A DNA stretch of 64,000 bases. Source: Chiua virens (Eukaryota; Basidiomycota; Agaricomycetes; Boletales; Boletaceae). Numbering within the stretch: position 1 is the stretch's first letter; every line of letters starts with the position of its first letter. Shown piece after piece: positions 10,453 through 27,574 of this stretch. The notes below the pieces were generated by a model. That model saw only the letters and a list, made by a program, of their open reading frames with translations, was not told the DNA's origin and ran no database searches. The DNA is taken from NCBI GenBank assembly GCA_019787685.1, contig JAHNUO010000046.1, positions 62,001-126,000 on the forward strand, read 5' to 3'. Both the position numbers and the translations under genes were made by a program.

Positions 10453-11723
10453 TTACTTCCCTTCTGCCAGCGCTTGTTGAACAGCAGCGAGAACCTGTGC
10501 ATGCACATCCTTGCCCGCAGCAATCACACCGTAATTCTCTCCCAGTGTACGCCCAAGTCCAAAGTCGAGCAACTTTCCTCGTGAATCCGTAATGACACCA
10601 CCACATTCCTGAACGAGCAACGATCCGGAGGCATGGTCCTGCGCAACAATCAGTGTCTAACATATGACATGGAAAACCAAACTGTCCGGCTCACCCAGAT
10701 CTTTTCCTGATACCCGGTTCCCGTAGGCATCCGCAGGTAGGCACCGCCATCGCCTCGAGCGAGACAACCATACTTGGCTTGGCTATCCATGCGTGCCGGG
10801 GCCCGCGTGATGCTGAGCAGTTCGGATACCCTGTTGTTGAACGTAAGGTCTGCGTGCGCAACTTCGACGGATTCCAAAAAGTTGAGTGAACCTGGTCCGG
10901 CGCCGGGGATTGACAACGGCACGACGTGATCGCCCGAGAGCGTGGTCTGTATGTGTGAGGAAAAGAAAATGAGACCAGACCAGTGACGTACCTGTTCTGC
11001 ACCTTGGCCTTTAACGGCGACGAAGATACATCCCCTGGATCCATCGGGCTCAGCATTGTTGACCGGTAGATTCGGGCAACCAATGACGCCCAGGACAACT
11101 TCGCCGTCGACAATCAACGCCAGACATACCGCATACTGACCACCACGCAAGAAGCCCTTGGTTCCATCAATGGGATCGAGCGTCCATCGACCTATGGCGA
11201 CACACCGTCAAATACGATCGTTGAAAGGAAGAACCAGCCGACGACGACGTACGTCCCACGCGACCACCTTGGTCACTTCCACGATCGATCGCATCCAAGA
11301 GTTCGTCAGGGGTACGTGCCTGTCCCGGTCCGAGTCCCAGGTCGGACGACTCGTCCGATCCTAGATCACCCGTAAGGGCCTCGTTGGCGAGCGCAACGAT
11401 GCGGTCTTTGAGGACGGTTCCACTCGCTTGACGCAGTTCAGCGGCGTCTTCTTCACCGACGATGGGATCACTGGGAAATGCCCGGCCAAGGATCGTGTTG
11501 ACGACAGCTTGGGCAGAGTAGTCGCCGACTGAGACGTCGCTGAGTGTTAGACGCTGGGTGGTTGACGTCTCGGTCGTTTTTGCTCACCTGTCACTGGCGA
11601 CTTGTCGCCCTTTGTGAGCGTCTCGTTCTTGACGAGGTTGTTAAAAATGGAGGACGTCAGTGCGCATGCGCGTCGCACGGCGACCACTGCGACCTGTTTT
11701 TCGATAGCGTATGGTAGAGACAT
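10453..11723 (-). CDS. MET22: 3'(2'),5'-bisphosphate nucleotidase (HAL2/MET22 type)
   Basis: Hydrolyses 3'-phosphoadenosine 5'-phosphate (PAP) to AMP, clearing a by-product of sulfate assimilation; the yeast enzyme is the Li/Na-sensitive HAL2. Exons (minus): 11723-11588, 11528-11253, 11191-10992, 10946-10695, 10638-10453, about 349 residues, normal for the family. Motifs of the inositol-monophosphatase fold: VGEED (metal ligands), WTLDPIDGTKGFLRGGQYAV (catalytic metal-binding loop), and WDHASGSLLVQECGGVITD near the C-terminus. Introns are 45-61 nt. The start MSLPYAIEKQVAV is the usual N-terminus of fungal members. Confidence 0.95.
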
Positions 11724-12281
11724 GGTAGAGTTGGATAGAAATCGCGTACAATGGGAGTGGTAAAAGAGATGCGTTAAATTCCTGTGGGCATGTCGAAACA
11801 TGGACAGGCGTGGGCGTGACCATCGTGTGTGTTGATTAGATGTAGATAATTGACTAATACGGCAAGCTAGATGCTACTGCCAGTGGTTGAATTCGCGACC
11901 TGGTGCGGACCGATGATGTCGATGCGGCTTGTCGGGTCATTCCCTGCAGGATATTACGTCGCGTCCATCAAGGAGTTCAAAACATTGGAACTCATTTCGG
12001 GGAATGAGTCCATACTCACATAACTCGTGCAAAAATAAGAATTACAATGAATAAAAGTCAGTATAGTAGACTAGTACTGGAATGTATACTATATACATGA
12101 TGCACGATGAGGCAACGAAATTAGGCTTGAAGCTATAAAAAACCAGACTTGGGAACTCGGCAGACTAAAATTATACAAACGGCGTAAGAGTGCAAGCCGG
12201 TCCGCTCCCTGCTAGACCGCTCGTAGAAACGAATCTCTAGGTAGCCTTCAGGGACAGAGAATGTACTGCCATGCATGATCG
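11724..12281. other. Intergenic, no gene seen
   Basis: About 560 bases upstream of the nucleotidase and downstream of the F-box gene end. It is AT-richer than the flanking genes (near 12040-12170) and has no supported coding frame, RNA gene or repeat. Confidence 0.5.
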
Positions 12282-13612
12282 TTAGTACATCCAAGATCGC
12301 TGCACTTCTGACCATTCCCCATCCACCAAACGAAGCGCTGTCCCGAGGCTATGTATGTATGTGAGAGAAGAGTGAGGACCGAGTTTATCACGAAGAATGA
12401 GCCGCATCTCTGAAGCTGGCATCGTTCGTTCGTCGGGATCCCCGGGAATACAATGCACCGTCAACGAGTGCAGCTCTGTGAGATGACCAGTGCCATCCAG
12501 TGCTGTAGAGAGGACCTAAAGCATAGCCAATGAGATAGGTACCAGGCAGAGGAGGCAACTTACCTCTGAGTAGCGCCGAGGCGCATGGTAGTTGACTGAT
12601 AGTTTGAGCGAACGCAGGTGACGAAATTTCGTCCATGCGGGGGAATCAAAGAGGTATCGGACAACGTCTTCCGTCGGTCCATCTACCATCTGAGCAAAAT
12701 GGAGCGATAACGTTCGGATAGACTCGGGAATTTGTACGAGGATGCCACATATCTGAGTTATGTGAAAATCCCAAGGATGTGGGTCGAAGCAGAGGCATTC
12801 ATCGCTAAGGACCATCAATTCCGTGAGAGCAGACTGAGGGAGCCAATCGATGTCGCTGAAAATTTCGAGATCCATGATAAGAGTACGCAGATGTCGAGCA
12901 TCTATGGGTACCACGGGCTGGAAACGCCCGACACAGCTCGTCACTTCCAGGAGGGAGAGCTGAAGCTTGTCCATCTTCTCGAATTTGACACCCACAGGAC
13001 TCGGGATAAATTCACATGACACAAAGCGTAGTTCCTCCAGCAGCGGTAGGGACGCAATCGTACGCCAGTGATCGACGTCCACCATGCAGTGCCGAAGCCC
13101 AAACTGACGTATGTTCGTCATGTATAACATGCAAGAAAGGTAGCGATTAGGAGTACGTCCTTTAACCCATTCCCATCTAACCTCGTGTCCGTTTTCCAAA
13201 TGGAAAATCCGCACACTTTTGGCAAGAGTGGTGTCGGGCTCGTTTGTGGCAAGCCGTGTGAATAGCGCCTTGCTCAAGAGCTGACGAACAGGATAAACCA
13301 CAGTATTTGAACCATCAGGGACATCGACACTAAAAAAACTCGAGGTGTTCAAACAAGCGAGGAAGGCAAACATTGGCAAAGAATCTGCAAACGCTGCCAA
13401 GCCTGACCAACATTCCAAGGTCCCATAATTCCATAGGTTCATTCGATGGGACCAGAAGTTCGAAGATATGGAGATATATATCGTCTGGGATGATAGGCAA
13501 GATTTGATCCTCGCTGCGTCGCTCTGGGGCTGAAGGATGGGAATACAGCGCGAGTTAGTAGCGAAGAGACAAGCACAAGGACAGACTCACTAGCCCATTC
13601 GAAGAATGTCAT
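12282..13612 (-). pseudogene. F-box protein gene disrupted by one extra base
   Basis: Same family and same exon structure as the tandem pair at 25395/27575. Exons (minus): 13612-13591, 13529-12564, 12515-12282. Exon 2 encodes the F-box (LPIIPDDIYLHIFELL), CLPRLFEHLE, then MTNIRQFGLRHCMVDVDHWRTI, DWLPQSALTEL; exon 3 carries the conserved end (RDKLGPHSSLTY..LVDGEWSE). The exon lengths sum to one base too many: the frame breaks in a run of seven A (13332-13338; T on the coding strand). Six T would restore the frame exactly, and all splice phases then agree. It is either a fresh null allele or a homopolymer sequencing error. Confidence 0.8.
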
Positions 13613-13922
13613 ATCCAGGGTGAAATAAGGTCTTTCAGAACGCGAACGAAAGGTTGTACGCCGTGACCTGTAGTCAAGTTGACATGTGTGCAAGTCGCAA
13701 CGCGCAACCTCGGCTAAAGACCGGGTCGCCCCGAGTTACGTCAAAGGCCCATGGCCCCGTGTCGCATTACTTACTATGATGTTTGAACGGGTCTGCCGAG
13801 GGAAACAAATCCACAAAACGTTACACCGCGGCACAGAATGCGACTGGCTGCCCAACACGCACACGCAAATAACATATCACGGACCCAAAAAAGTGAATGC
13901 ATTCACAATAGATAGTCAGTAA
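13613..13922. other. Intergenic spacer
   Basis: 310 bases between the F-box gene start and the TAF8 stop codon; both neighbours are on the minus strand. Presumably holds the promoter of the F-box gene and the TAF8 terminator, but no motif stands out. Confidence 0.4.
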
Positions 13923-15559
13923 TCAGGTGCCCACTTTAGAAGGTCTACCAAGCGACGATAAAGAGACAATTGGTGCCGCAGATCCTCTGCCCCTTCTACC
14001 TGCACCCAGAGGCTCTTGATGGTGCTTGGCCTCGTAGTCCCACGTCGCGAACATGTGTGCGTCTGGAAGTGTGAACGACGAGGCGTCTTGACCATGATGT
14101 GTGCCCCCGTCTTCCCCTCCCTTTCCGCCCTGTGTTGCCGACATGCTCAGAGAGGAATTCCAGGGAGCTGGCACACCTGAACCGTAATGGAGCTTCTGCG
14201 ATCCGCGTTGCAGGATCGGAGGATGAGTAAGGCGTGTAGTACGTGACAGCACAGGTCCCTGTGCATATCAAACGTATCAGTCATGCAGTCGTCGAAGCAC
14301 AAGTATACGCACGGGGAGAACTTGCCGAGAAAGCTCGGGAAGCCTGGAAGACTGTTGGGAAGAAAGGAATACCGGTTTGTCGTTGGAAAAGACGGGTCGA
14401 GGGGGTGCAGGCGGAAGCATAGGTCTTTTGTCCGCGTCCTTGTCGTCCTTTCCCGAACGAATTTCTTCCAAGACGCCGTGAGCGATAGGGTAAGACGGTC
14501 CAATGGGCGCGACGCGAGGAGGACAGGGTACGGCGTTCGCGTAAAGTGTCGACGGTGCATCCCAACGAGGATTGTGTTGAATTTGGGAGAGTAATGCCAT
14601 TGCCACCTTGTGCTTCGCAGGATTGGGGGGCCCTGGTTGCGACACAGGATGAGTTAGTATATGGTGATAGGCAGCCAAGAGGGCTTGTTGAGTCGACGGT
14701 ATTGGGAGGCGCGGGGGTTGAGGCTTGGACGTTCGCGTCGTAGAGTTTTGAGTCGGCAAATGCCACGAAGGCGTGTTGGCGAGAACGGAATCTGAATAGG
14801 GGACCTGCAAGAGGTAGTCCCCTGCAGTAATCGAGGTGATGTGTTGCGGGAGTGGCGACGGTGGCCTTTCTATCTTGACTGCGTTGGGGCCGGGGGCAGG
14901 AGTTGGTGAGGGGGACTGTGGTCGGGTGGCATCGGGGAATGGTGGTAGAAAATCGGGTAAGAAGGATGCTGTGGCATGTTCGCGATATGATAGTGGTTCC
15001 GAAAATCGGTTGATAGCGGCTAATGGAAGTGATTGGCCAGCATCGCGATCATTCAATCCGTCGTCAGAATCTTCAGCGTCCTCAGCAACTCCGTCGGCAA
15101 TTGGGCCGTCCTCGAGGACGGGGGCGTAATGAAGGGGGATGGGATCGTCGTCTGGAATGAGCCCTTCCTCTAGGTAACCTGCAAAGTAAAATGAGTTTGT
15201 AAACGTGAAAAGACCAGGTAGATCACACCTCTGAAATCTGCGAGGTCGTCAAGTCTTTTGACGCTACTAGATGCGTACCTCGATAACTCAACCCCTTCTG
15301 TGGAGCAATATTCACCCAACTCGTCCAAATTGGTTCCTAGCTCCTCAAGACAAGCAACCAAGTCGTGGACAGAGAGCTTTGACCGCCCTGCGAGCTCGGA
15401 GAACTGACCACAAGCAGACGCGAGGAGAAGGAGGTATCTGGTCAACAGGTTGGAAAGGACAGACAGTGCTTGGGCAGAGGTTCGAGCGAAACTGTGGGTA
15501 TGCAAGATCTTCATCACGACCGAGTCGACGATCACAGCAGTTGACGCTTGCGAGGCCAT
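13923..15559 (-). CDS. TAF8: TFIID subunit 8 (TAF8) homologue, Bromo-TP histone fold
   Basis: Subunit of the general transcription factor TFIID, pairing through its histone fold with TAF10. Exons (minus): 15559-15229, 15178-14313, 14258-13923; 510 residues. Residues about 5-90 form a bromodomain-associated histone fold (VIVDSVVMKIL, AQALSVLSNLLTRYLLLLAS, LSVHDLVACLEELG). Residues about 165-185 hold the TAF8 C-terminal signature ASFLPDFLPPFPD. The rest is Pro/Ser-rich and probably disordered. Introns 50 and 54 nt. A BTP-domain protein of other function is possible, but the FLPPFPD motif after the histone fold favours TAF8. Confidence 0.8.
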
Positions 15560-15792
15560 ACTAGTGTTGGTGGATAAATTCAAGCAGTCAATCCATCCAT
15601 CGTGGGAATAAATAGTAAGCGTTGATTAATATTATGATGTGCATGCTCTGCCCAAATATTCTTATGTATGTGAACAACATTCAGAAATTATAGAGGAAAC
15701 ATGGTGCATGATGACATTCTGTCTAGTCTGCGTGCCAGCCTGAATGAACAACATTACTATGACGTCTTGCCGGGGGCTTCAGGTCAAAGTTG

Positions 15793-18247
15793 CTAAAGGA
15801 ACATGGTATCCTCATACACCACCGACGCAGGACTCCTGTAAGCATCGGGTGAAAGATTTGTATAACCTTCAGACGGAATGCACGATCATATGGTTACTCA
15901 CCTTATCTCCATGCCCTGAAGAGACATGTGAAGAACGGTCAGCATGAACGGCGTTCAGTACTAGTAGGTCGATACAAAGACGTACGTTGTCGTACCAACT
16001 GATCTGAGCCTTGAGCTCTGTCAGACCAAAAAGCAACACGACGTAAAACATAATCGAATAATAAGTTCCTCCACCATCGGGAAGGTGATGGGGCTGCATG
16101 CTTTGGGCAAGCTTCGACGTGTCCGCACGCACAGAACACAGGGTTGCAAACGCATCTGACGCAACCAGAGATAGGTCAGTGCGACAGTCCATGAATGCGC
16201 GTGTACCAAACTCACCGCGCTCCGTGTCTACCCAAAACGGATTCAGAAGCTTGCCCCTGTATGCGATGATGTCGACGTGGATACTGCCACAGTGAGAAAG
16301 GTCAAACTCTTCAATGATAAAGGGTTTCTTGAACTCTTGTTCCTCGGACACCTCTGTACCCTGCACATAGCAAACAGGATCTATCTGTAAAAGGGTCGAG
16401 TAATGGGATAGGCTAACCTTTTCGAGAATAGACTCAAACGCATGCGGCAATTCCAAAAATCCGGTAACACCTTCGAACGCATGTTCCCTCCTCGCGACAT
16501 GCTCTGAATCGTGTTCGTTGTATAATGCATTGCACTCAGTTCCATAGGTGAACCTTGCGGTCCGAGATGAGACAAGATGGTCGATAAAGAACGAGACAGC
16601 TCCGTCTGCGACAGCCTTGTTGCTAGTCATAATCGTGAAATGGGCCGCGCACATATGGGCAAAATACTTACACGTGTTGACAAGGGCGATAAAACGTAAC
16701 GTCAAGTGCGTTCATGTGTTCCACGAGTTTGGTGTGCAGCCAGTCGCTTGCAGCAAATCCGCCTACCAGGAAAACACTCTGCTCATGATGAATGTCTCGC
16801 TGGACACGTGCAAAAGCTTGAACTTACAGTGATGGGCATGGATGCAGCTGCACGCTGTTGTTCGAATGCTGCAATGATCTCTTGGACAGAAGGTTCGAAG
16901 AGCTTAGCCACGTCTTCTCTGAGGCTTCAGTGAGTTGAGATCATCTACGTGTAACAAACCTTACCCAATCAATTTGAGTTGACCAGAACGAATACCATAC
17001 TCTGGATCCTTATCCCGTATACCGCCAAACTTGATGTATTGCGGCTCGTCCACATCCCGAAACCTCACTTTGGTAGTCTTGTCAAAGATCTCCGTCATAT
17101 TCCATAGGTTCTCCTCGCTTCCATATCGTGAATTGGCGAGTTTAGCTGCCAGTAGAGAACCGACAAATCAGAAAGGGAGTGCCTGAGCGACAACATAACC
17201 AACCTCTCAAGAACGCGTGGGTGCGATATGTAATAAAAACGGACCCCTGAAGTCGACCTATCATCATGTTCGTTAGTCATAGCACTCCGGAGACAGAACA
17301 AGCTCACATTCTGCAGGCGCAATTTCCTTGAATGATGTGGGAGAAAGCTTCATGGAGTATGCAGAAAGGTCAACAGTCCCACCTCCGGCGTCGATGATGA
17401 TGACGCCTTGACGGTCGGGCTGTGACTCTTGGTCCATATCCTCTTGGTCGTCCAACTCGGAGCACAAAATAGGCGTCGCATTGAATACATCTGATGTTAG
17501 CATATTGGTCACGCAAAAGTGAAGACTAGCTTCTCCCTCCGTGAGAAGATGAATTCGCAACTGGCCCTCTTCCCCAGCCGGAACGAGCCCGCCTTGCACG
17601 GCAGCTTGCCGAATTTGCTGTTGCTGTGGACCTTCCCATCCGTTCGGGTGTGTCAGAACAAATTCGATATTGCTCTCGAGGGATTCCCAAAGGCAAGTGT
17701 GAACCTCCGTGATATACGCCTTGGAACACTTGAACAAGTAGCTCATGAAGTCACCTAGAACCTGCACTGCAGTCTTTCCCTTGGGAAGGGGGGGAATATC
17801 GGCATCCGTAAAATGGGCTGCTTCAAGGCTTTTAGCGCGAAGATAAAGCTTCCACCTGGGGGTCAAGTCACTAACAAGGCAACCCGTTTGAAAAATTCTC
17901 TTTACCATTCAAGCCTAGTCCACTGTTCGCTTGCAGCTAGTTCAATGATATGCTTCTGTTGGGTCTCCGCACCGACTGCGCGTAGCAACCCTTCTTTGTC
18001 ATAGTACAGAATGGAAGGTATCCTGCTATCGCCGCCAGTGCTTTCTTGCTCTGGATATCTTTGAATGAAGTTAAAATGCCATGCTGATTCAGACATGAAA
18101 CATTATCGCTCACTTTGACACCCCATGAATTTTTGGAATCTCGCTCGGGTCGAGAATACAGTAAGAAACCCCACTGAATGTGGTGCCAACGTCAAACGCC
18201 AATACCAACTTTCGGGATGAGCCCGAGTATGGCTCTCGTGAGAACAT
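15793..18247 (-). CDS. HSP70-like ATPase (HSPA12-type)
   Basis: Actin-fold HSP70 relative of the atypical HSPA12 kind that is expanded in basidiomycetes; substrates unknown. Twelve exons (minus): 18247-18114, 18058-17906, 17855-17308, 17257-17204, 17145-16965, 16918-16828, 16778-16673, 16623-16418, 16360-16216, 16155-15986, 15915-15902, 15835-15793, all in phase. Motifs: N-terminal phosphate loop LVLAFDVGTTFSGVSY, second phosphate loop IIIDAGGGTVDLSAYS, adenosine motif SVFLVGGFAASDWL, then KAVADGAVSFF. The typical end GLTELKAQISWYDN is followed by a 14-nt exon and a short last exon (ASVVYEDT). It lacks the canonical HSP70 substrate-binding domain, so it is not a classical SSA/BiP chaperone. 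Confidence 0.88.
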
Positions 18248-18752
18248 GTGTTTCGTTGATGGACAGAGTTACGAGGGTTAACATGAAGCCGAGGTCGAGC
18301 TTATAATCCAACGGGCATGCGTTCTCCTCGACCTGTACGACACAAAAGTGGAAAGATCGTCGTCTTTCGAAAGCAGAATGTAACCCTGAAACGTGGTCAC
18401 CGAAGTCAGTGACTCAGAGAGCCCATTAGTGACCCCAAACCCTTTCACATCAAGAATGGATGCATGTAGCCTACATGAGGCACACGTTGGTATTCTCTCC
18501 ACACAATCGTGCAAGACACTCACCAAAATTACAAGGATTAGATGGTGTGTGATATGAATGTAAAAAGCTGAACCCTTTCACGTCATCGTGCGTAGATTAG
18601 CTTGGCGAGACTGTCTCGCATTGAACAAGGTCCTGTGCTCTTGAGCTTGTGGGGCATACGCTGTAGTGTCGTTTCACTAATTCTCCCATCTTTTCACCAC
18701 TCACCTCGTACCCTTTCAAAACCCGGCTGTCGACTGGCTCCGGTAGCACATC
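18248..18752. other. Intergenic, no gene seen
   Basis: About 500 bases upstream of the HSP70-like gene; short minus-strand frames here lack similarity or splice logic. Nothing can be supported. Confidence 0.4.
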
Positions 18753-19030
18753 ATGATGTCACGCTCTACACACCAAGAGTCGAACAACGATACTCCTCGA
18801 GCACATCTGGTGATAGATGCAGCACATGACGACGATATCTACGCGCTAGCGTATCTGCCCGAGAGAAGACGAGCTTTCACAGGTTTGCGGTGTGGGAGAG
18901 TATGGAATATGGAATATGAAGACCGGGGAGTAAGAATGTCGATAGAGCACGAGGACAGAGTCTCAGTGCCAGTGAGTCTCGCAGTGACCAGGACGGCACA
19001 ATAATCATCAGCACTTCAGCAGTGATGATG
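18753..19030 (+). pseudogene. WD40 repeat gene fragment
   Basis: A frame on the plus strand reads HDDDIYALAYLPERRRAFTG, then RVWNMEYEDRG, and in another frame SQDGTIIIST, which together make a decayed WD40 blade (HxDxIxxxAYxPxxxxxxTGxxxGxxRVWN). The frame breaks once or twice and no further blades follow. It looks like a relic of a WD-repeat protein gene. Confidence 0.55.
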
Positions 19031-19453
19031 CATCGGTCATCATATAGAACTCTCACAAACGACCAACAAGAAGACCGTGGGAATCTGTACTTTGAAGGTC
19101 GTATTACTCCAGGGTCTGGAATTCGCTCGTCATCGGTGGGTTCAAAGACGGAAAGAGCTGGATCCTATGTTTTGTTGAATCAATACAATGATTTCTCCAG
19201 GCATCAGTCGGTTGTGAACTGCGCACTCTCGTTCAACAACTCTGTACCACAACCTGTCATGATAATTGAAAAAACTTACGCCGTCCTTGGCAAATCAATG
19301 GTTTCAGTTTTCAGTATGTACATTGTATCCGATATCTACCAAGGATCATAGATCATCATGGATATGTTACAATTTTTGAGTTTATTTGTTTTTCACCGGG
19401 TTGCCTTGTCGGCTGAGTGCTCGCCAGTGAGATCCCATTTACCAAACAGAAGG
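19031..19453. other. Intergenic, no gene seen
   Basis: A 109-codon plus-strand frame (19022-19351) crosses this stretch but has no recognisable motif, splice support or neighbour logic. It may be relic sequence following the WD40 fragment. Confidence 0.35.
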
Positions 19454-24295
<4,842 letters not shown>

Positions 24296-25394
24296 TCAAC
24301 TATTAATGTTATGTCGCCGAGTCTGGTTTATGTATGGACTTGATAGCACGCATCGACTGCTTTGTAAAGTATTTCGCACTAGTTGGTACTTCTGTCTGTT
24401 CCTCAAGGAATTTTATAATTGCATGCCCTTTGTAGCTAGCTAGTAATAGATTCAGATTATCGGGCCCCTCCCAAAATAACTAACCAGGGTGATTGCGAAG
24501 CTGATTGCCAGCGTGCGCTCGAATCATGCTTCGGCACCCCTCGCGTGGACCCACAGCCGAAAGTGGGGTCAGATCTTCAGATAACACGATATGTCACTTT
24601 TATTTGGCACGTGACAAGACTTCGATGGAGAGTCATGCCAGTACGTACCTGCGCTCGCATCTAATACCCCACACAGTGCACTGTATGAAAGATGGCGACG
24701 ACGGTGAAGACTCTTACACCTCGAGCGTGTCGCACCTCGGTCGTACGCGGCATTGGCCTCCTACCGCCTCGAGCACAGCCAGCCGAACGAACCTCGCGGT
24801 TAGTTGCTAGCTGCCCAGAAAAATCTCGATAGCTTGGTGTAGAATGAATCGCGATTTGACTTGGTTGTCGGTCCGGCCCGGGATTGGTCACAGTACGTGG
24901 CTAGTAGTAAGCTTTGTCGATGAAGATCATATCGAATGTACTCACATGGCGACGTCATCAAACCCTGCGTGCGCTTAATCATCGGCCTCGTCCAGCGCAA
25001 GTTGGCCGCTTACCGCCTAGCCTCACGGTCATGGTCATACAGTGCGTGGCTAGTAACTTGTCGATAAAAAAGATCATATCGAATGTAGCCTCTTGCATGA
25101 AGTCAGCCATTAATGTTCCTCGGAGACACGCAGTCCACGCAAAACAATGTGGGAGCCTCGACAAAGGCACCCTAGCACTGGCACTATCCTACAGTGCAAC
25201 ATCATGACATCTTTGATTAACCTGGGCCAGGACCGGCTGCGGCATCCTTTGAATGTGCATTTTATGTACATTTCGCGCGGTCTACCTAAAGTCTACCTCC
25301 GTTGACACTCAAACCCGCCCGTTCGGTTGGGCTACGACGTACAACATAATTTCCGACTTCCTGTTAGTTCTCGTTGCGCTTGGTTCCAGCAAAG
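24296..25394. other. Intergenic, start of the duplicated region
   Basis: No gene. From about 24660 the sequence is repeated in degenerate form near 27010-27570, upstream of the second F-box gene (shared blocks include the 17-base stretch starting CATCAAACCCTGCG at 24956 and 27187). Within it a shorter block (GATCATATCGAATGTA) occurs twice, near 24924 and 25072, suggesting an older internal duplication. Confidence 0.6.
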
Positions 25395-26749
25395 ATGTCG
25401 TTCTTAAACCTTTTCCCATACTCTAGTCGGTGTATTCTTTTTCTCTTTTGACTCGGACCTCATGGTATCTGGCAGCTCCAGAGAGAGGGGATGGTGATCG
25501 AATCCTGCCTATCATACCAAATGAGATCCACCTCCACATATTTGAGCACCTTTCCCCGCTTTTTCGCCGTCTTGACGATGAAGCACTTCGGACCCTTTCC
25601 AGACTCTCCGCTGTCTGCAGATTCTACGCCAATATCTGCTTGCCCCGGGTTTATGAATATATCGAACTCTCTGTCCCCCAGGATGATCATAAATCACCCA
25701 CCGCACCTGATGGTATTTACGACCTCTCAAGCGGGACTACGTTGTTCTCGCAGATTGCTGCGAACCAGCCTCTCGCACTCACCCTCGCTAGATGCGTGCG
25801 GAGCTGTCATTTTAAGAACGGACGCCTAGACGTCCTGCTTGGAGCACATATTGAAAAACATGGACCGACCCCAAAGGAGTACATCGTTGCGGTTTCACAG
25901 ATGACGAATATCCGGGAACTCAAGTTTTCGTGCGACTTTGTGAATCAGGACCACTGGCGGACAATCATGTCACTAGAATCACTCGAAGAACTATGTTTCT
26001 ACGGATGTACATTTCTCGGGGATCCTATGGATACTGCACCTCAGCAGAGCATCAAACTCCACATTCATCGCCTTCAAGTGACCGCTTGCATCGGAGATTT
26101 TCAACCCATTACGGCTATAGATGCACCATTTCTATGTGTTGTTGCCACAGATGACTGCATTGTCAATGGCATCGACTGGTTACCCCGCTCTCCTTGTACA
26201 GAATTTTCCCTCTACCTCTGCCGTGGCGTATTCTACTTTGACGAGGCATGGCTGCATGCCGTCCTCGAGCGAGTACCACAGACCATAAAGACGCTGTCAC
26301 TTGCCATTGATCTCGGCCGTGGCTATGGTCCACTGGCAGGATCTACAGACTATATATCCGACAGATTGGGAGATATCTTTGCTGCTCCTGCATGGAATAG
26401 TAACCTTCGCCTTCTTCGTTCGCTCACGCTACAGTTTGAATGCACTCTTTCTACACCGGACTCAGACGTAAGATTCAGCCCATTTCGCTTGTTACCTATC
26501 TAACGGTTGGCGGTCCTTCTGTAGGTCCTTCCCATTGTATTGGACGGCATTGGCTGTCACACATACCTGCAATCATGTGTTCTGAGAGATCACGAAAATT
26601 CGCCTTCAGGCATGCCAAAGATGCTTCCTTTAGAGATTCGAGCTGCACTTCATGAAAAACTTGGTCCTCACTCTCGCCTCACACATATAGACTGCTTTGG
26701 GACTGTTTTTCATTTAGTGGAAGGGGATTGGTCAGAGGAGGGTATATAG
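25395..26749 (+). CDS. F-box protein, tandem copy A
   Basis: F-box proteins recruit substrates to SCF ubiquitin ligases through Skp1. Exons: 25395-25425, 25476-26467, 26525-26749; 415 residues. A 31-nt first exon encodes MSFLNLFPYS. Residues about 18-60 form the F-box (ILPIIPNEIHLHIFEHLSPLF...RLSAVCRFYAN). The rest shows LRR-like Leu periodicity with family blocks MTNIRELKF, DHWRTIMSLESLEEL, DWLPRSPCTEF and LRLLRSLTLQFE, ending LEIRAALHEKLGPHSRLTHID..LVEGDWSE. Intact. The donor of intron 1 (GTCGGT) is weak; GTATTC four bases on is an alternative that keeps frame. Confidence 0.85.
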
Positions 26750-27574
26750 TAAAGTGTAAACATTCGATGTTTCAATGTCATTCCCGAGGGAACGACAATG
26801 ATCACACTCGTTTCCGATTTTCGGCTCGAAATTGGGGGAAACACTGATTTCGTGCTACTACCCAAACCGCATTTTCCTGCAGCGTGCCACGCTCGAATTA
26901 TCATGCTTCAGCCAACGCCTTGGGCGCCCCTCGCATCGTGCGGACCCACAGTTGGCCCAGAGCCACGCAGGTGGTTCAAGACCAAATACCCGCGCACACG
27001 GCTACAAGTACTGTATGAAAGACAGTGGCGACGACGGCGAAGACTCTGCCAGTGATGGCCATGGCCCTCTAGATAAAGATGCGCAGAGATGCTCGGACAC
27101 GCACCACACCTCGAGCGTGCCACACCTGAATGTCTCCCATACGCGTCTGTGTCGGCGTACGCGGTAGACATGTTCAGCGGCGACGTCATCAAACCCTGCG
27201 TGCGCTTGATGGCCTCGTCCGGCGCAAGTTGGCCGCTTACCGTCTAGCCTCACGGTCATGGTCATACAGTGCGTGGCTAGTAACTTGTGTCGATAAAAAA
27301 GATCATATCGAGTGTACTTACATGAAGTCAACCAACAGCGTTCTTCGGAGACATGCAGTCCACGCAAAACAATATGGAGGCCTCGACCGAGGTACACTGG
27401 CATTGGCACTATCCTACAGTGCAACATCATGACATCTTTGGGCCAGGACCGGCTGTGGCGTCCTTTTATGTACATTTCGCGCGGTCTATCTCAAGGTTAC
27501 CTCCGTTCGGTCGGGCTACGACGTACAACATAATTCCGACTTCCTGTTAGTTGTTGCGCTGGGTTCCGGCAAAG

